This document shows, one piece after another, positions 7,036-15,345 of a stretch of 64,000 bases of DNA. Under the pieces are notes generated by a model. It was not told the DNA's origin and searched no databases. It saw nothing but the letters and a program-made list of their open reading frames with translations. Within the stretch, counting starts at the first letter, position 1; every line of letters begins with the position of its first letter. Where the stretch lies: assembly GCF_003265345.1 (NCBI RefSeq), contig NZ_QFWW01000012.1, positions 451-64,450 on the forward strand, read 5' to 3'. This DNA is from Lentzea terrae. Its GTDB lineage: Bacteria; Actinomycetota; Actinomycetes; Mycobacteriales; Pseudonocardiaceae. Both the position numbers and the translations under genes were made by a program.

Positions 7036-7815
7036 ATGCTCGATCTAGGAACTATAGACAGGTCCAACGATCGGCCGCCGTACCGCCAGATCGCGGACAT
7101 CCTGCGCGCGCACATCGATCACGGACGCCTGGCTCCTGGCGAGCAACTGCCCTCCGAAGCCACGCTGATCGACCACTTCGGGGTAGCCCGGATGACGGTC
7201 CGCGAAGCCATCAAGGAGCTGAGAACCGAAGGCCTCGTCGTCGCCCAGCACGGCAAGGGCGTCTTCGTGCGCTCCGCTCCCCCGGTCCGCCGACTCGCCT
7301 CTGACCGGTTCGCACGTCGGCACCGGAAGGAAGGCAAGTCCGCGTTCATCGCTGAGGCCGAAGCATCCGGCCACGTGCCGAGCGTCGACCAGATCCGCGT
7401 GACGAACGAGGTCGCCTCGCCAGAGGTCGCCGAACGCCTCAACCTCAAGCCGCGGGAACGTGTCATCGTCCGGTCGCGGCGCTACCTCACTGACGGTCGA
7501 CCCGTGGAGACGGCGACGTCGTACATCCCCGAGTCGATCGCCAAGGGGACGCCGATCGCAGAGGTGAACACGGGTCCCGGCGGCATCTATGGCCGGATTG
7601 AGGATGCGGGTCACGAGCTGGCGCGCTTCACCGAAGAGGTCTCGGCACGGATGCCAACGCCGGCCGAACGCAAGGCCTTGGAGATCGGCGCAGGTATCCC
7701 CGTGATGACCCTCGTGCGCACGGCGTACGACACGAACGGCGTCCCGGTGGAGGTGTGCGACACGGTCAAGATCGCGCACTCCTTCGTCCTGGAGTACGAC
7801 GTCCCGGCGCAGTAG
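7036..7815 (+). CDS. GntR/HutC-family repressor of the element (KorSA-like)
   Basis: The product is 259 residues. The ATG at 7036 with AGGAG nine bases upstream is preferred over the GTG at 7030. It has an N-terminal winged helix (YRQIADILRAHIDHGRLAPG, ending GKGVFVRS; about residues 14-80) and a UTRA domain (about 105-255). KorSA of pSAM2 has this architecture and represses the activator gene, keeping the element integrated and non-transferring. Matching operator-like sequences lie just upstream (7002) and twice in the downstream gap (7854, 7881), so it probably controls itself, the Nudix gene and the 7950 operon. It is a paralogue of the 1558 regulator but with different operators. Confidence 0.88.
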   Translation: MLDLGTIDRSNDRPPYRQIADILRAHIDHGRLAPGEQLPSEATLIDHFGVARMTVREAIKELRTEGLVVAQHGKGVFVRSAPPVRRLASDRFARRHRKEGKSAFIAEAEASGHVPSVDQIRVTNEVASPEVAERLNLKPRERVIVRSRRYLTDGRPVETATSYIPESIAKGTPIAEVNTGPGGIYGRIEDAGHELARFTEEVSARMPTPAERKALEIGAGIPVMTLVRTAYDTNGVPVEVCDTVKIAHSFVLEYDVPAQ

Positions 7816-7853
7816 TCCGCGCTTGCAAAAGCGAACAATCGGGAGGACTGATT

Positions 7854-7900
7854 GAACTCCTCTAGACGACTAGCTAACCTGAACTCGTCTAGAGGACTAG
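7854..7900. promoter_or_regulatory. two facing operators before the transfer/replication operon
   Basis: GAACTCCTCTAGACGACTAG (7854-7873) and GAACTCGTCTAGAGGACTAG (7881-7900) are near copies 27 bp apart. Each contains an imperfect palindrome centred on CTAG, and the core of one is close to the reverse complement of the other. They lie 50 bp before the 7950 gene. I infer that the 7036 GntR protein binds here. Confidence 0.68.
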
Positions 7901-7949
7901 GCAAGCTGATGGCCTGATAGTTCGGGCAACGACAGAAGAGGTGCACAAC

Positions 7950-8366
7950 ATGGCTATCCCCGCTGGTCACAGGTTTCCGATCACGTTCGACGAGCTGTTT
8001 CCGCAGGGCTTCTACGTCATCTCGGTAGAGCGGGCGAACGACTGGGCGGACGGCAAGACCAAGCCCGCCGTCTGCAAGCTGACGGGTCGTCCGGTGTGGA
8101 CGGTGCAGGGCACGGACCCGTCCGCGAAGGGCAAGAACACAGGTCAGGTCGTGAAGATCGCGGCCGACTACCAGCCGGTTCCGCCGGAGACGTTGGCGGG
8201 CACGCCGTTCCGCCCGGCGATGTTCCACGGGCTCAAGGTCACGCCCTACGTGCGGGACGGCTGGGTCAGCTACACGGTGTGGGCCGACGAGATGGTGTCG
8301 CCCCAGGCTGCGGGCCGTCCCGGCAAGGCATCCCAGAAGCCAGACGCGTCGCCCGCTGCGGCGTGA
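7950..8366 (+). CDS. conserved AICE small protein, unknown function
   Basis: The product is 138 residues. The ATG at 7950 follows an AGAAGAGG ribosome site; a GTG at 7941 is less well placed. The protein reads as a compact beta-rich domain (HRFPITFDELFPQGFYVIS, then FRPAMFHGLKVTPYVRDGWV) with a Pro/Ala tail. It is first in the operon behind the GntR operators and before the DNA pump, the place where AICEs carry conserved small genes. I do not know its function. Confidence 0.75.
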   Translation: MAIPAGHRFPITFDELFPQGFYVISVERANDWADGKTKPAVCKLTGRPVWTVQGTDPSAKGKNTGQVVKIAADYQPVPPETLAGTPFRPAMFHGLKVTPYVRDGWVSYTVWADEMVSPQAAGRPGKASQKPDASPAAA

Positions 8367-8380
8367 GAGGGACGGCTGTG

Positions 8381-8629
8381 ATGACTGTGGCTGAGCAGAA
8401 AGTGACGTGGGCGCAGATCGCGCAAATCCAGTCGTTGAGCGAGGCGCACGACTTGTTGCCTCGGATGATGCCGCGCAAGAACGACGATCCGGCGGCACTG
8501 CGGCGGTTCCACGAGAAGAGCGCGGCGGTCTACCAGCGCGTGGCCGAGATTGATCGAGGTCATCACCACGAGGCCCTGTACTGGGCTGAACGTGAGGCCC
8601 GACTGGCGCGGGAACTGGGCGAGAGCTGA
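8381..8629 (+). CDS. small helical AICE protein, unknown function
   Basis: The product is 82 residues from ATG 8381 (a GTG one codon earlier is possible). The sequence is helical and charged (TWAQIAQIQSLSEAHDLLPR, later EALYWAEREARLARELGES). It lies 14 bp behind the previous gene. No known motif; probably a small accessory protein of the element. Confidence 0.6.
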   Translation: MTVAEQKVTWAQIAQIQSLSEAHDLLPRMMPRKNDDPAALRRFHEKSAAVYQRVAEIDRGHHHEALYWAEREARLARELGES

Positions 8630-8778
8630 TCTCTCAACGCTGATCAACAACTGAAGAACCCGTGTTGGTGTGTCGCGCGGGAAACAGTCGAAAGTCTTGG
8701 CGGGCCTCGACTGCTTCCCGGCGATTCACACCGACTCGATCTGCCATGCATTCGTTGGGACACAAGGAGATTCGAGTC

Positions 8779-8976
8779 ATGCAAAGGGTATCGCCACACA
8801 CATGCGCCGCGTCAAGCGGGACCGATCGACAGTCCGAATGGAAGCTCCCGAACGGTCGGCGTTGCCAGGTGTGCCACCGGTTCGGGATCTACGCGCCCGG
8901 ACAGATCAAGTGCTGTGCCTGCCTCGGCTGGTTGCCGCTCATCTTCGTCATCGTCGTGAACGGCGGTGGGGCGTGA
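8779..8976 (+). CDS. 65-residue zinc-ribbon-like protein with hydrophobic C-terminus
   Basis: The ATG at 8779 has AAGGAG nine bases upstream; the longer frame back to 8662 lacks this. The product has CQVCHR and CCAC pairs (a possible zinc knuckle) followed by a hydrophobic run, LGWLPLIFVIVV. Its TGA overlaps the ATG of the FtsK-like gene (TGATG form), so it is translationally coupled to the DNA pump and may be a small accessory factor for it. Confidence 0.6.
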   Translation: MQRVSPHTCAASSGTDRQSEWKLPNGRRCQVCHRFGIYAPGQIKCCACLGWLPLIFVIVVNGGGA

Positions 8977-10448
8977 TGTCTGGGAACAGGTGGGTTGATC
9001 CGGCTCCGTTCGAGGGCGTCCGGCCGCGTCTGCCGTGGTGGTTCTTCTTGCCTCGGTGGGTCAAGGTCGTGTCGCTGCCGTTCGCCCTGGCGTTGTTGAT
9101 CGTCTGGCTCGTAGTGCGTCTGGTTTCCCTTGCGGCGCACTACCCGGTAGCCGTCGTCATCGGCCTCACCCTCTACCTCGTGCGGGTCCACTGCGGACTG
9201 TGGGCTCTGGTGATCGTCGTGCTGACCGTCGTCGCTGGACTGGTGATCTGGGCGGGGCTTCACCGCCCATCGTTCGTACGGCACGCGTGGCTTCGTGTGC
9301 TGACCGAGTGGCGTCGGGCCACGGTCTACGTCCCGCAGTGGCGCACTGTCACACGGCTCGCCGAACTCGCGAAAGACAGTAGGGGCAAGGAGTACCGGCC
9401 GAAGCTGCGTCGCGTGCGCTCCGAGGGCTGGCGTGACCGGGTGCGGGTCAAGATGATCCCCGCGCAGTCTCCGGACCAGTGGGAGGCCAGGAGGGACAAC
9501 CTGGCGCACTCCTTCAACGCCAAGGCATGCCGTGTCCGCGTGTTGAAGCCTCGGGTGCTCGAACTCGACTTCATCCACGCTGACCCGCTGGCTCGTGCGG
9601 TGCCGGTGCCTGCGCTGTCCGATGACCCGGGGACGGTGAACCTCAAGCGGGTCATGGTCGGCAAGACGGAGACCGGCCGACCGTGGTTGGTGCGACTGCT
9701 CGGCTCTCAGCTCCTCGTCGTCGGTGTGCCCGGTGCGGGCAAGGGCTCGGTGCTGTGGTCGATCGTCTGGCAGCTCGCCCCGGCTATCCGCGCGGGCCTC
9801 GTGCGCCTGGTTGGCATCGATCCCAAGGGCGGCATGGAACTCGGTCAGTGCCCGGATGCCTTCGCCAAAGTCGTCTACGACAACGGGCCAGACGCGGTGG
9901 AACTCCTCGAGGAGATCGCCGCAGAGGTCAAGGAACGGGCGTCGCGCTATCGAGGCATCCGGCGGCTATGGGCGCGCTCGACCGGTGAGCCGTTCACCGT
10001 ACTGATCGTGGACGAACTCGCCGACGTCATCGCCTACCAGACGGACAAGAACCTGCGGGAGCGAGCAACGCGGGCCGTCCAGACGATCACCTCGCAGGGA
10101 CGCGCTCCGGGCTTCGCGGTCGTCGCGCTCGTCCAGGACCCGCGCAAGGAGATCGTTGGATTCCGCCACCTGTTCACGACCCGCGTGGCTCTGCGTCTCG
10201 ACGAGCCGGTGCAGGTGGACATGGTCCTGGGCGACGGCGTTCGCCAACGTGGCGCGGCTGCTCACGAGATCAGTGAGAACACGCCCGGCGTGGCCTGGGT
10301 CAAGCACGACGGCCGCAGGGAACCGGAACGAGCTCGCGCCTTTCACGTCACGGATGCGGACCTGGTCGAGCTCGCGCTGTTCCTCAGTGACGCAACGGTG
10401 CACGAGTTCACCGGACGCCCGGACGGGCCAGAAGGGATGGCAGCATGA
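8976..10448 (+). CDS. FtsK/SpoIIIE-type DNA translocase, TraSA-like conjugation protein
   Basis: The product is 490 residues. The ATG at 8976 overlaps the upstream stop; the frame upstream to 8670 is out of character. Two to three membrane helices lie near residues 25-95 (FALALLIVWLVVRLVSLAA and others). A cytoplasmic motor follows with Walker A VVGVPGAGKGS (about 250) and Walker B FTVLIVDELADVI (about 345). This is the AICE TraSA/TraB family, which forms a hexameric ring and moves double-stranded DNA between mycelia; it is the only protein strictly needed for transfer. It overlaps rep by 4 bp and appears intact. Confidence 0.9.
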   Translation: MSGNRWVDPAPFEGVRPRLPWWFFLPRWVKVVSLPFALALLIVWLVVRLVSLAAHYPVAVVIGLTLYLVRVHCGLWALVIVVLTVVAGLVIWAGLHRPSFVRHAWLRVLTEWRRATVYVPQWRTVTRLAELAKDSRGKEYRPKLRRVRSEGWRDRVRVKMIPAQSPDQWEARRDNLAHSFNAKACRVRVLKPRVLELDFIHADPLARAVPVPALSDDPGTVNLKRVMVGKTETGRPWLVRLLGSQLLVVGVPGAGKGSVLWSIVWQLAPAIRAGLVRLVGIDPKGGMELGQCPDAFAKVVYDNGPDAVELLEEIAAEVKERASRYRGIRRLWARSTGEPFTVLIVDELADVIAYQTDKNLRERATRAVQTITSQGRAPGFAVVALVQDPRKEIVGFRHLFTTRVALRLDEPVQVDMVLGDGVRQRGAAAHEISENTPGVAWVKHDGRREPERARAFHVTDADLVELALFLSDATVHEFTGRPDGPEGMAA

Positions 10449-12095
10449 CCGACGTCGTTCCCGCTGTGCCCCTTGATGTTGCAGGCATGACGTCGGCGGA
10501 ACGTGCACGACTGCCGCTCACGCTGGACGTGATCAAGGCGGCGGCTGAGCAGCACGGCGTGTGCACGCGGCCGGTCATGCGAGAGGTGGTCGACCTCGAC
10601 ACGGGGGAGGTGCGCATTGTCGCGGTGCGCTGCAACTCCACCCAGGCGAGCAAGTGCCCGGCGTGCGCGGACCGCAACCGCCGCTCTCGCATGGCCCAGT
10701 GCCGCGAGGGATGGCATCTCGACCAAGAGCCCGTCGCCGAGCGGGAGGCACCCACGGAGGACCAGGTCGCGCTGGTCACCTACCGGTCGGACCTGACGGC
10801 GGAGTACCGCAAGGCGGAGTCCGAGGGCGCGGTTGACCAGGTCGACGACCTCCGGGAAGCCATCCGCGAGGCAGACGCCGACCTGCGCGGGGAAGGAGTC
10901 CGCGGGAACTTCCCCGCCGTAGAACAGCCGGCCAGAACGGCACCGATCCGGTCGACTCGTCGACGGCAGGACGCGCCCAACCTGCCTCGGCGCAAGGTGG
11001 ACAAGCGCACGGTAGGCAGAGAGTTCGCGGGCAAGTACCGGCCGTCGACGTTCATCACGCTCACCCTCGACACCTACGGCAAGGTGCGTGACGACGGCAC
11101 GCCTGTCGACCCGAGTACGTACGACTACCGCCGTGCCGCTCGGGACGCGGTCCACTTCGCGTCGTTGGTCGACCGGTGGTGGCAGAACCTTCGTCGGGTC
11201 GTCGGGTTCGACGCGCAGTACTTCGGCACGGTCGAACCACAGAAGCGGATCACCCCGCACGCGCACTTCGCCGTTCGGGGCTCGATCCCACCAGGTCGTC
11301 CGTGACGTCACGGCGGCGACCTACCTCCAGGTGTGGTGGCCCAACCACGACGAGGTCAAGTACAGCGGGACGCGGATGCCTGTGTGGGACATGCGCACCA
11401 AGGGCTTTGTCGACCCGGACAGCAACCTCCCGCTGGACTCGTGGGCCGATGCGGTGGCACAGCTGGATGTCCCGGCGCACGTGGCTGAGTTCGGCCGTCA
11501 GGTGCACTCCAAAGGCATCCTGGGCGGCTCTGAGGAGGCCGGGCGGCACATCGGCTACCTGACCAAGTACCTCGTGAAGTCGATCGCCGAAGTGGTGGAG
11601 GTGGACGCCTCGGCTCGGGTCTCCGAGCATGCGGACCGCCTGGCCGCCGAGCTGGCCGTCACGCCCTGCTCGGACCGGTGCGCGGTCTGGCTGATCTACG
11701 GCGTGCAGCCCAAGGGCGTGCACTCGCGGATGACGCCTGGTCGCTGCCGCTCCAAGGCACACAGGCGGGAAACGCTCGGCTTGCCCGGTCGGCGGGTGCT
11801 CGTGTCACGGCGCTGGTCGGGGAAGACCCTCGCCGAACACAAGTCCGACCGTGCCGCCTTCGTGAAGGAAGCGTTGGCGGCGGCCGGCATCGCCAAAGAG
11901 GAGACCGACCGGACGCGGCTGATGTGGTCGCCGGTCCGCGCTGGTGATCCGCACGTCCCCGGCCGCGCAGAGCTGCTCATGCAGATGATCGCGCAACGCC
12001 TCAAGTGGCGAGCCGAGTACGAGCAAGCGCAAGCCGTGATCGCTGCACTGCCTCGGCCTGCGCCCGATGTTTCAGCAACTCCGCTAGCTGCCTGA
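10445..12095 (+). pseudogene. AICE replication initiator (RepSA-like), frameshifted
   Basis: The 5' part (10445-11305) starts at an ATG overlapping the TraSA-like stop. It holds a Cys-rich block (KCPACADRNRRSRMAQCREG) and the HUH motif of rolling-circle initiators (RITPHAHFAVRG). The 3' part (frame open to 12095) continues the family with VVRDVTAATYLQVWWP and a likely catalytic Tyr in HIGYLTKYLVKS. The switch is near 11290: the family would read about SIPRQVVRDV, and the DNA is two bases short (or one too many). Unless it is a sequencing error or recoding, the initiator is cut after HUH and before the Tyr, so it should be inactive. Confidence 0.85.
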
Positions 12096-12109
12096 TCCGG
12101 GGGGATCAC

Positions 12110-12298
12110 ATGTCATCCGTCGAACCGCTGTGGGGTGTGGAAGAGGTCTCGCTCTTCCTCGGAGTTCCGGTGAAGACGCTCTACCAGTGGAAGTGGCAAC
12201 GGGTCGGGCCTCCGGTTCGCAAGGTCGGCCGCCATCTCCGCTATGTGCCTTCGCTGGTGCGGGCCTGGGCTGAACAGCCCGACGACCAGGCCGCTTAG
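12110..12298 (+). CDS. excisionase (Xis), small HTH protein
   Basis: The product is 62 residues. The ATG at 12110 follows GGGGGGA; a longer frame from 12005 runs inside rep. The helix-turn-helix reads WGVEEVSLFLGVPVKTLYQW followed by a basic wing, VGRHLRYVPSLVRAWAEQ, typical of MerR/HTH_17-like excisionases. It lies between rep and int, 36 bp before int. It would bend DNA at the att sites and push Int toward excision. Confidence 0.85.
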   Translation: MSSVEPLWGVEEVSLFLGVPVKTLYQWKWQRVGPPVRKVGRHLRYVPSLVRAWAEQPDDQAA

Positions 12299-12334
12299 AA
12301 GTTTCAGCAATTCGAAGGACAGGAGGAGCCTGCC

Positions 12335-13558
12335 GTGGGTCACGTCCAAGATCGCTGGTGGAAGGAGGTCAAAGACCCCGTGACGGATGAGGTCACGAAG
12401 GTCAAGACCTCCTTGTACGGGCAAGGTTTGCGCTACAAGGTGCGCTACCTCGGCCCCAGCGGAGTCGAGAAGAGCAAGAGCTTCCCCGACAGGCAGAAGA
12501 AGCGCGCAGACGCCTTCCTGATCGAGGTGGAGTCGACCAAGTTGGAAGGCAAGTACGTCGATCCCAAGGCCGGTAAGCGGAAGTTCAAGACACAGGCCGA
12601 GAACTGGATCAAGGCGCAGTCACCCGACGCTGCTTCGCGAGAGATCATCAAGAGCAGGCTCAACAGCCGGATCTACCCGACCTTCGAGGACATGCCGGTC
12701 GGCAAGATCAAGCCTGCGACGATCCGCGATTGGCTCGGCGCGCTCGACGACGCACGGCTGAGCGAGAACTACAAGACGGTTCTCTTCACCATCATGTCGT
12801 CGGTCATGGATTCGGCGGTTGAAGACAAGCTGATCATCGAGAACCCGTGCAAGGCCAAGACGATCAAGCGGCCGATGTCGGTGAGCCCGGACATCGTCGT
12901 GTGGCCGGAAGAACGCGTGATGGACATCGAGGGTGCGATCGATCCACGGTTCGCGATCGCGTGCCCGCTCGGAGCAGGTGGCGGCCTACGTCAGGGCGAG
13001 ATTCTGGGCTTCTCCCCCGACGACGTGGACGAGGAAGGGATGGTGCTCAGGGTTCAGCGACAGCTGCGCACCATTCGCGGCACGCTCGTGTTCTCGCCCC
13101 CCAAGGGCGGCAAGAAGCGCGTCGTTCCGCTCGCGTCCGGCGTGCTGACCGCGATCACGGAACACATCAAGCTGTTCCCGCCGGTCGAGGTGACGTTGCC
13201 GTGGAAGGACCCTGAGGGCGAGCCGGTCACGGTTCGGCTGCTTGCGACCGGTGAGAACGGGCGGCTCTACACGGGCGACCTGTTCCACAAGGTCGTGTGG
13301 ATGGGCGCGTTCCGGGAGGCAGGGATCAAGTACCGGGGCCGTGCCGACGGGATGCACGCGCTGCGACACTTCTTCGCCTCGGTGCTCCTGGCGCAGGGTG
13401 TGTCCATTAAGGAGCTGGCGGAATACCTGGGCCACTCAGACCCCGGCTTCACGCTCCGGACGTACACGCACCTGGTGCCGTCCAGCTACGAGCGGGCGCG
13501 GCTCGCCATCAACGGCGTGTTCGGCGGTTCACAAGATCACGGCCTGGAGGCGGCCTGA
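12335..13558 (+). CDS. tyrosine integrase of the element
   Basis: The product is 407 residues. The GTG at 12335 has AGGAGG eight bases upstream. An N-terminal SAM-like arm-binding region is followed by the catalytic domain: the first Arg in GGGLRQGEILG, HxxR in MHALRHFFAS, the His in YLGHSDPG and the nucleophile in LRTYTHLV. It catalyses site-specific recombination between attP and the 3' end of fadE25, which lies just to the right. Its last codons form the left arm of the hairpin at 13537-13588. All catalytic residues are present. Confidence 0.95.
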   Translation: MGHVQDRWWKEVKDPVTDEVTKVKTSLYGQGLRYKVRYLGPSGVEKSKSFPDRQKKRADAFLIEVESTKLEGKYVDPKAGKRKFKTQAENWIKAQSPDAASREIIKSRLNSRIYPTFEDMPVGKIKPATIRDWLGALDDARLSENYKTVLFTIMSSVMDSAVEDKLIIENPCKAKTIKRPMSVSPDIVVWPEERVMDIEGAIDPRFAIACPLGAGGGLRQGEILGFSPDDVDEEGMVLRVQRQLRTIRGTLVFSPPKGGKKRVVPLASGVLTAITEHIKLFPPVEVTLPWKDPEGEPVTVRLLATGENGRLYTGDLFHKVVWMGAFREAGIKYRGRADGMHALRHFFASVLLAQGVSIKELAEYLGHSDPGFTLRTYTHLVPSSYERARLAINGVFGGSQDHGLEAA

Positions 13559-13588
13559 TCATGGAAATCAGGAGCCTCCAGGCCGTGA
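13537..13588. terminator. hairpin shared by the int end and the dehydrogenase end
   Basis: 15-bp perfect arms lie at 13537-13551 and 13574-13588, with an inner CCTGAT/ATCAGG pairing in the loop. The int stop (13556-13558) lies in the loop. It should terminate int (+) and the dehydrogenase gene (-). The stem core ACGGCCTGGAGGC is the same as in the native terminator at 3655-3686. Confidence 0.8.
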
Positions 13589-13611
13589 CCCGAAGTGGTG
13601 ATCTAGCTGTT

Positions 13612-13685
13612 TCAGCCGTTCAGGACGGCGCGCGACATCACGACGCGCTGGATCTGGTTCGTGCCCTCGTAGATCTGCGTGATCT
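13612..13685. repeat. attR: element-supplied 3' end of the dehydrogenase gene
   Basis: The 61-bp identity with attL is 13625-13685. The last 13 bp to the stop differ from attL by two synonymous bases, so they came with the element. The repeat covers the codons for IYEGTNQIQR, the segment carrying the catalytic glutamate in acyl-CoA dehydrogenases. Confidence 0.92.
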
Positions 13686-14775
13686 TCGCGTCCCGCATCA
13701 TCCGCTCCACCGGGAAGTCCCGCGTGTACCCGGCGCCACCGAACAGCTGCACCGCGTCCGTCGTGACCTCCATGGCCACGTCAGAGGCGAAGCACTTGGC
13801 GGCAGCGGTGATGAAGCCGATGTTCGGCTCGCCGCGTTCGGCCTTGGCCGCGGCCACGTACACCATGTGGCGGGCGGCCTCGATCTTCATGGCCATGTCG
13901 GCGAGCATGAACTGGACGCCCTGGAAGTCCGAAATGGACTTGCCGAACTGCTTGCGGTCCTTGACGTACGCCACCGCGGCATCAAGAGCGCCCTGCGCGA
14001 TGCCGACGGCCTGCGCGCCGATGGTCGGACGCGTGTGGTCCAACGTCTTCAAAGCCGTCTTCAGGCCCGTGCCCGGCTCGCCGATGATCCGGTTGGCAGG
14101 GATCGTGCAGTTCTCGAAGTAGATCTCGCGAGTCGGCGAGCCCTTGATGCCGAGCTTGCGCTCCTTCGGGCCCACCGAGAAGCCCGGGTCGTCCTTGTGC
14201 ACGACGAACGCCGAGATGCCGGCGGACTTCTTGGCGGCGTTCGGGTCGGTCACGGCCATGACCGTGTACCAGGTGGACTCTCCGGCGTTGGTGATCCAGC
14301 ACTTGGTGCCGTTCAGCACCCACTCGTCACCGCTCAGCACAGCGCGGGTGCGCATGGACGCCGTGTCGGAGCCGGCCTCGCGCTCGGACAGCGCGTAGGA
14401 CGCCATGGCCTCGCCTGAGGCGATGGACGGCATGACGAGTTGCTTCAGTTCCTCGGATGCCGACAGCAGGATCGGCATGGTGCCGAGCTTGTTCACCGCC
14501 GGGATCAGAGACGAGGACGCGCAGACGCGGGCGATCTCTTCGATGACGATGCAGGTGGCCACGGAGTCCGCGCCCTGGCCGTCGTACGACTCGGGGACGT
14601 GGACGGCCGCGAAGCCCGACTTGACCAGGGCGTTGTGGGCCTCCACCGGGAAGCGCTCGTTCTCGTCGACCTCGGCCGCGAACGGCTTGATCTCCTTCTC
14701 GGCGAGCGAGCGGACGGCCTCTCGCAGCGCCTCGTGCTCCTCGGCGAGCTGGTAGGTGCCGAAGCTCGGGTTCAC
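13612..14775 (-). CDS. fadE25: acyl-CoA dehydrogenase (FadE25-like)
   Basis: The product is 387 residues, full length. It is a soluble FAD enzyme that oxidises acyl-CoA to trans-2-enoyl-CoA. Family signatures are YALSEREAGSDTASM and CWITNAGE (flavin/substrate region), DRKQFGKSISDFQGVQFMLA, and the C-terminal YEGTNQIQR block with the likely catalytic Glu. The frame starts at a GTG at 14775 with GGGAGG upstream. It is next to purE/purK as in M. tuberculosis Rv3274c-Rv3276c, the basis for the symbol. Its last roughly 24 codons come from the integrated element yet encode the same protein, so function should be kept. Confidence 0.93.
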   Translation of the reverse strand: MNPSFGTYQLAEEHEALREAVRSLAEKEIKPFAAEVDENERFPVEAHNALVKSGFAAVHVPESYDGQGADSVATCIVIEEIARVCASSSLIPAVNKLGTMPILLSASEELKQLVMPSIASGEAMASYALSEREAGSDTASMRTRAVLSGDEWVLNGTKCWITNAGESTWYTVMAVTDPNAAKKSAGISAFVVHKDDPGFSVGPKERKLGIKGSPTREIYFENCTIPANRIIGEPGTGLKTALKTLDHTRPTIGAQAVGIAQGALDAAVAYVKDRKQFGKSISDFQGVQFMLADMAMKIEAARHMVYVAAAKAERGEPNIGFITAAAKCFASDVAMEVTTDAVQLFGGAGYTRDFPVERMMRDAKITQIYEGTNQIQRVVMSRAVLNG

Positions 14776-14853
14776 CTTGTTACCTCCCGGTAGCGAGTAC
14801 TCGGCACGATGTTAGCGCCCGTTCACTACGGACGCCGGTGTGCTGTTGAGCAC

Positions 14854-15345
14854 TCAGAGGGACTTCTGCAGCGCCGCGTCCTTGTCTAGTACGAGCTGCT
14901 CGAGTTCCGCCTGGAAGCGGGCCATGCGCTCCTGCAACGCAGCATCCGAAGCAGCCAGCACGCGGACGGCCAGCAGACCGGCGTTGCGGGCGCCACCCAC
15001 TGAGACCGTGGCCACCGGGACGCCTGCGGGCATCTGCACGATCGAGAGCAGGGAGTCCATGCCGTCGAGGTACTTCAGCGGCACCGGGACGCCGATGACC
15101 GGGAGCACGGTGGCGGAGGCGACCATGCCGGGCAGGTGGGCTGCACCGCCGGCACCCGCAATGATCACGCGCAGACCACGCGAGGCGGCCGAGTTCGCGT
15201 AGTCCAGCATCCGCTGCGGGGTGCGGTGCGCGGAGACGACGCTCACCTCGAACGAGACGTCGAACTCGGCGAGCGCCTCGGTGGCTGCCTTCATCACCGG
15301 CCAGTCCGAGTCGCTGCCCATGATCACGCCAACCTGCACAGTCAC
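14854..15345 (-). CDS. purE: N5-carboxyaminoimidazole ribonucleotide mutase PurE
   Basis: The product is about 163 residues. The GTG at 15345 overlaps the purK stop (GTGA), giving the standard N-terminus [16 protein letters not shown]; the longer frame to 15381 lies inside purK. Class I PurE motifs are [15 protein letters not shown] (catalytic His) and [11 protein letters not shown]. It converts N5-CAIR, made by PurK, into CAIR in purine synthesis. Confidence 0.96.
   Translation of the reverse strand: MTVQVGVIMGSDSDWPVMKAATEALAEFDVSFEVSVVSAHRTPQRMLDYANSAASRGLRVIIAGAGGAAHLPGMVASATVLPVIGVPVPLKYLDGMDSLLSIVQMPAGVPVATVSVGGARNAGLLAVRVLAASDAALQERMARFQAELEQLVLDKDAALQKSL

Larger units (their letters stand above)
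3715..13685. mobile_element. pSAM2-type integrative and conjugative element (AICE), about 9.9 kb
   Basis: Direct repeats of 61 bp bound a complete AICE gene set: cargo, Nudix, GntR repressor, small genes, FtsK-like pump, Rep, Xis and Int, with int next to the right repeat. AICEs excise, replicate as plasmids through a Rep protein, and move as double-stranded DNA pumped by one FtsK-like protein. This copy is integrated in the 3' end of fadE25 rather than in a tRNA gene and regenerates the gene end. Rep is frameshifted, so autonomous replication may be lost. Int and Xis look intact, so excision may still work. Confidence 0.9.

Noticed and set aside
11250..11300. Programmed frameshifting in rep
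   Set aside because: No slippery heptamer or downstream structure stands out by eye at 11285-11295, so a simple indel is more likely.
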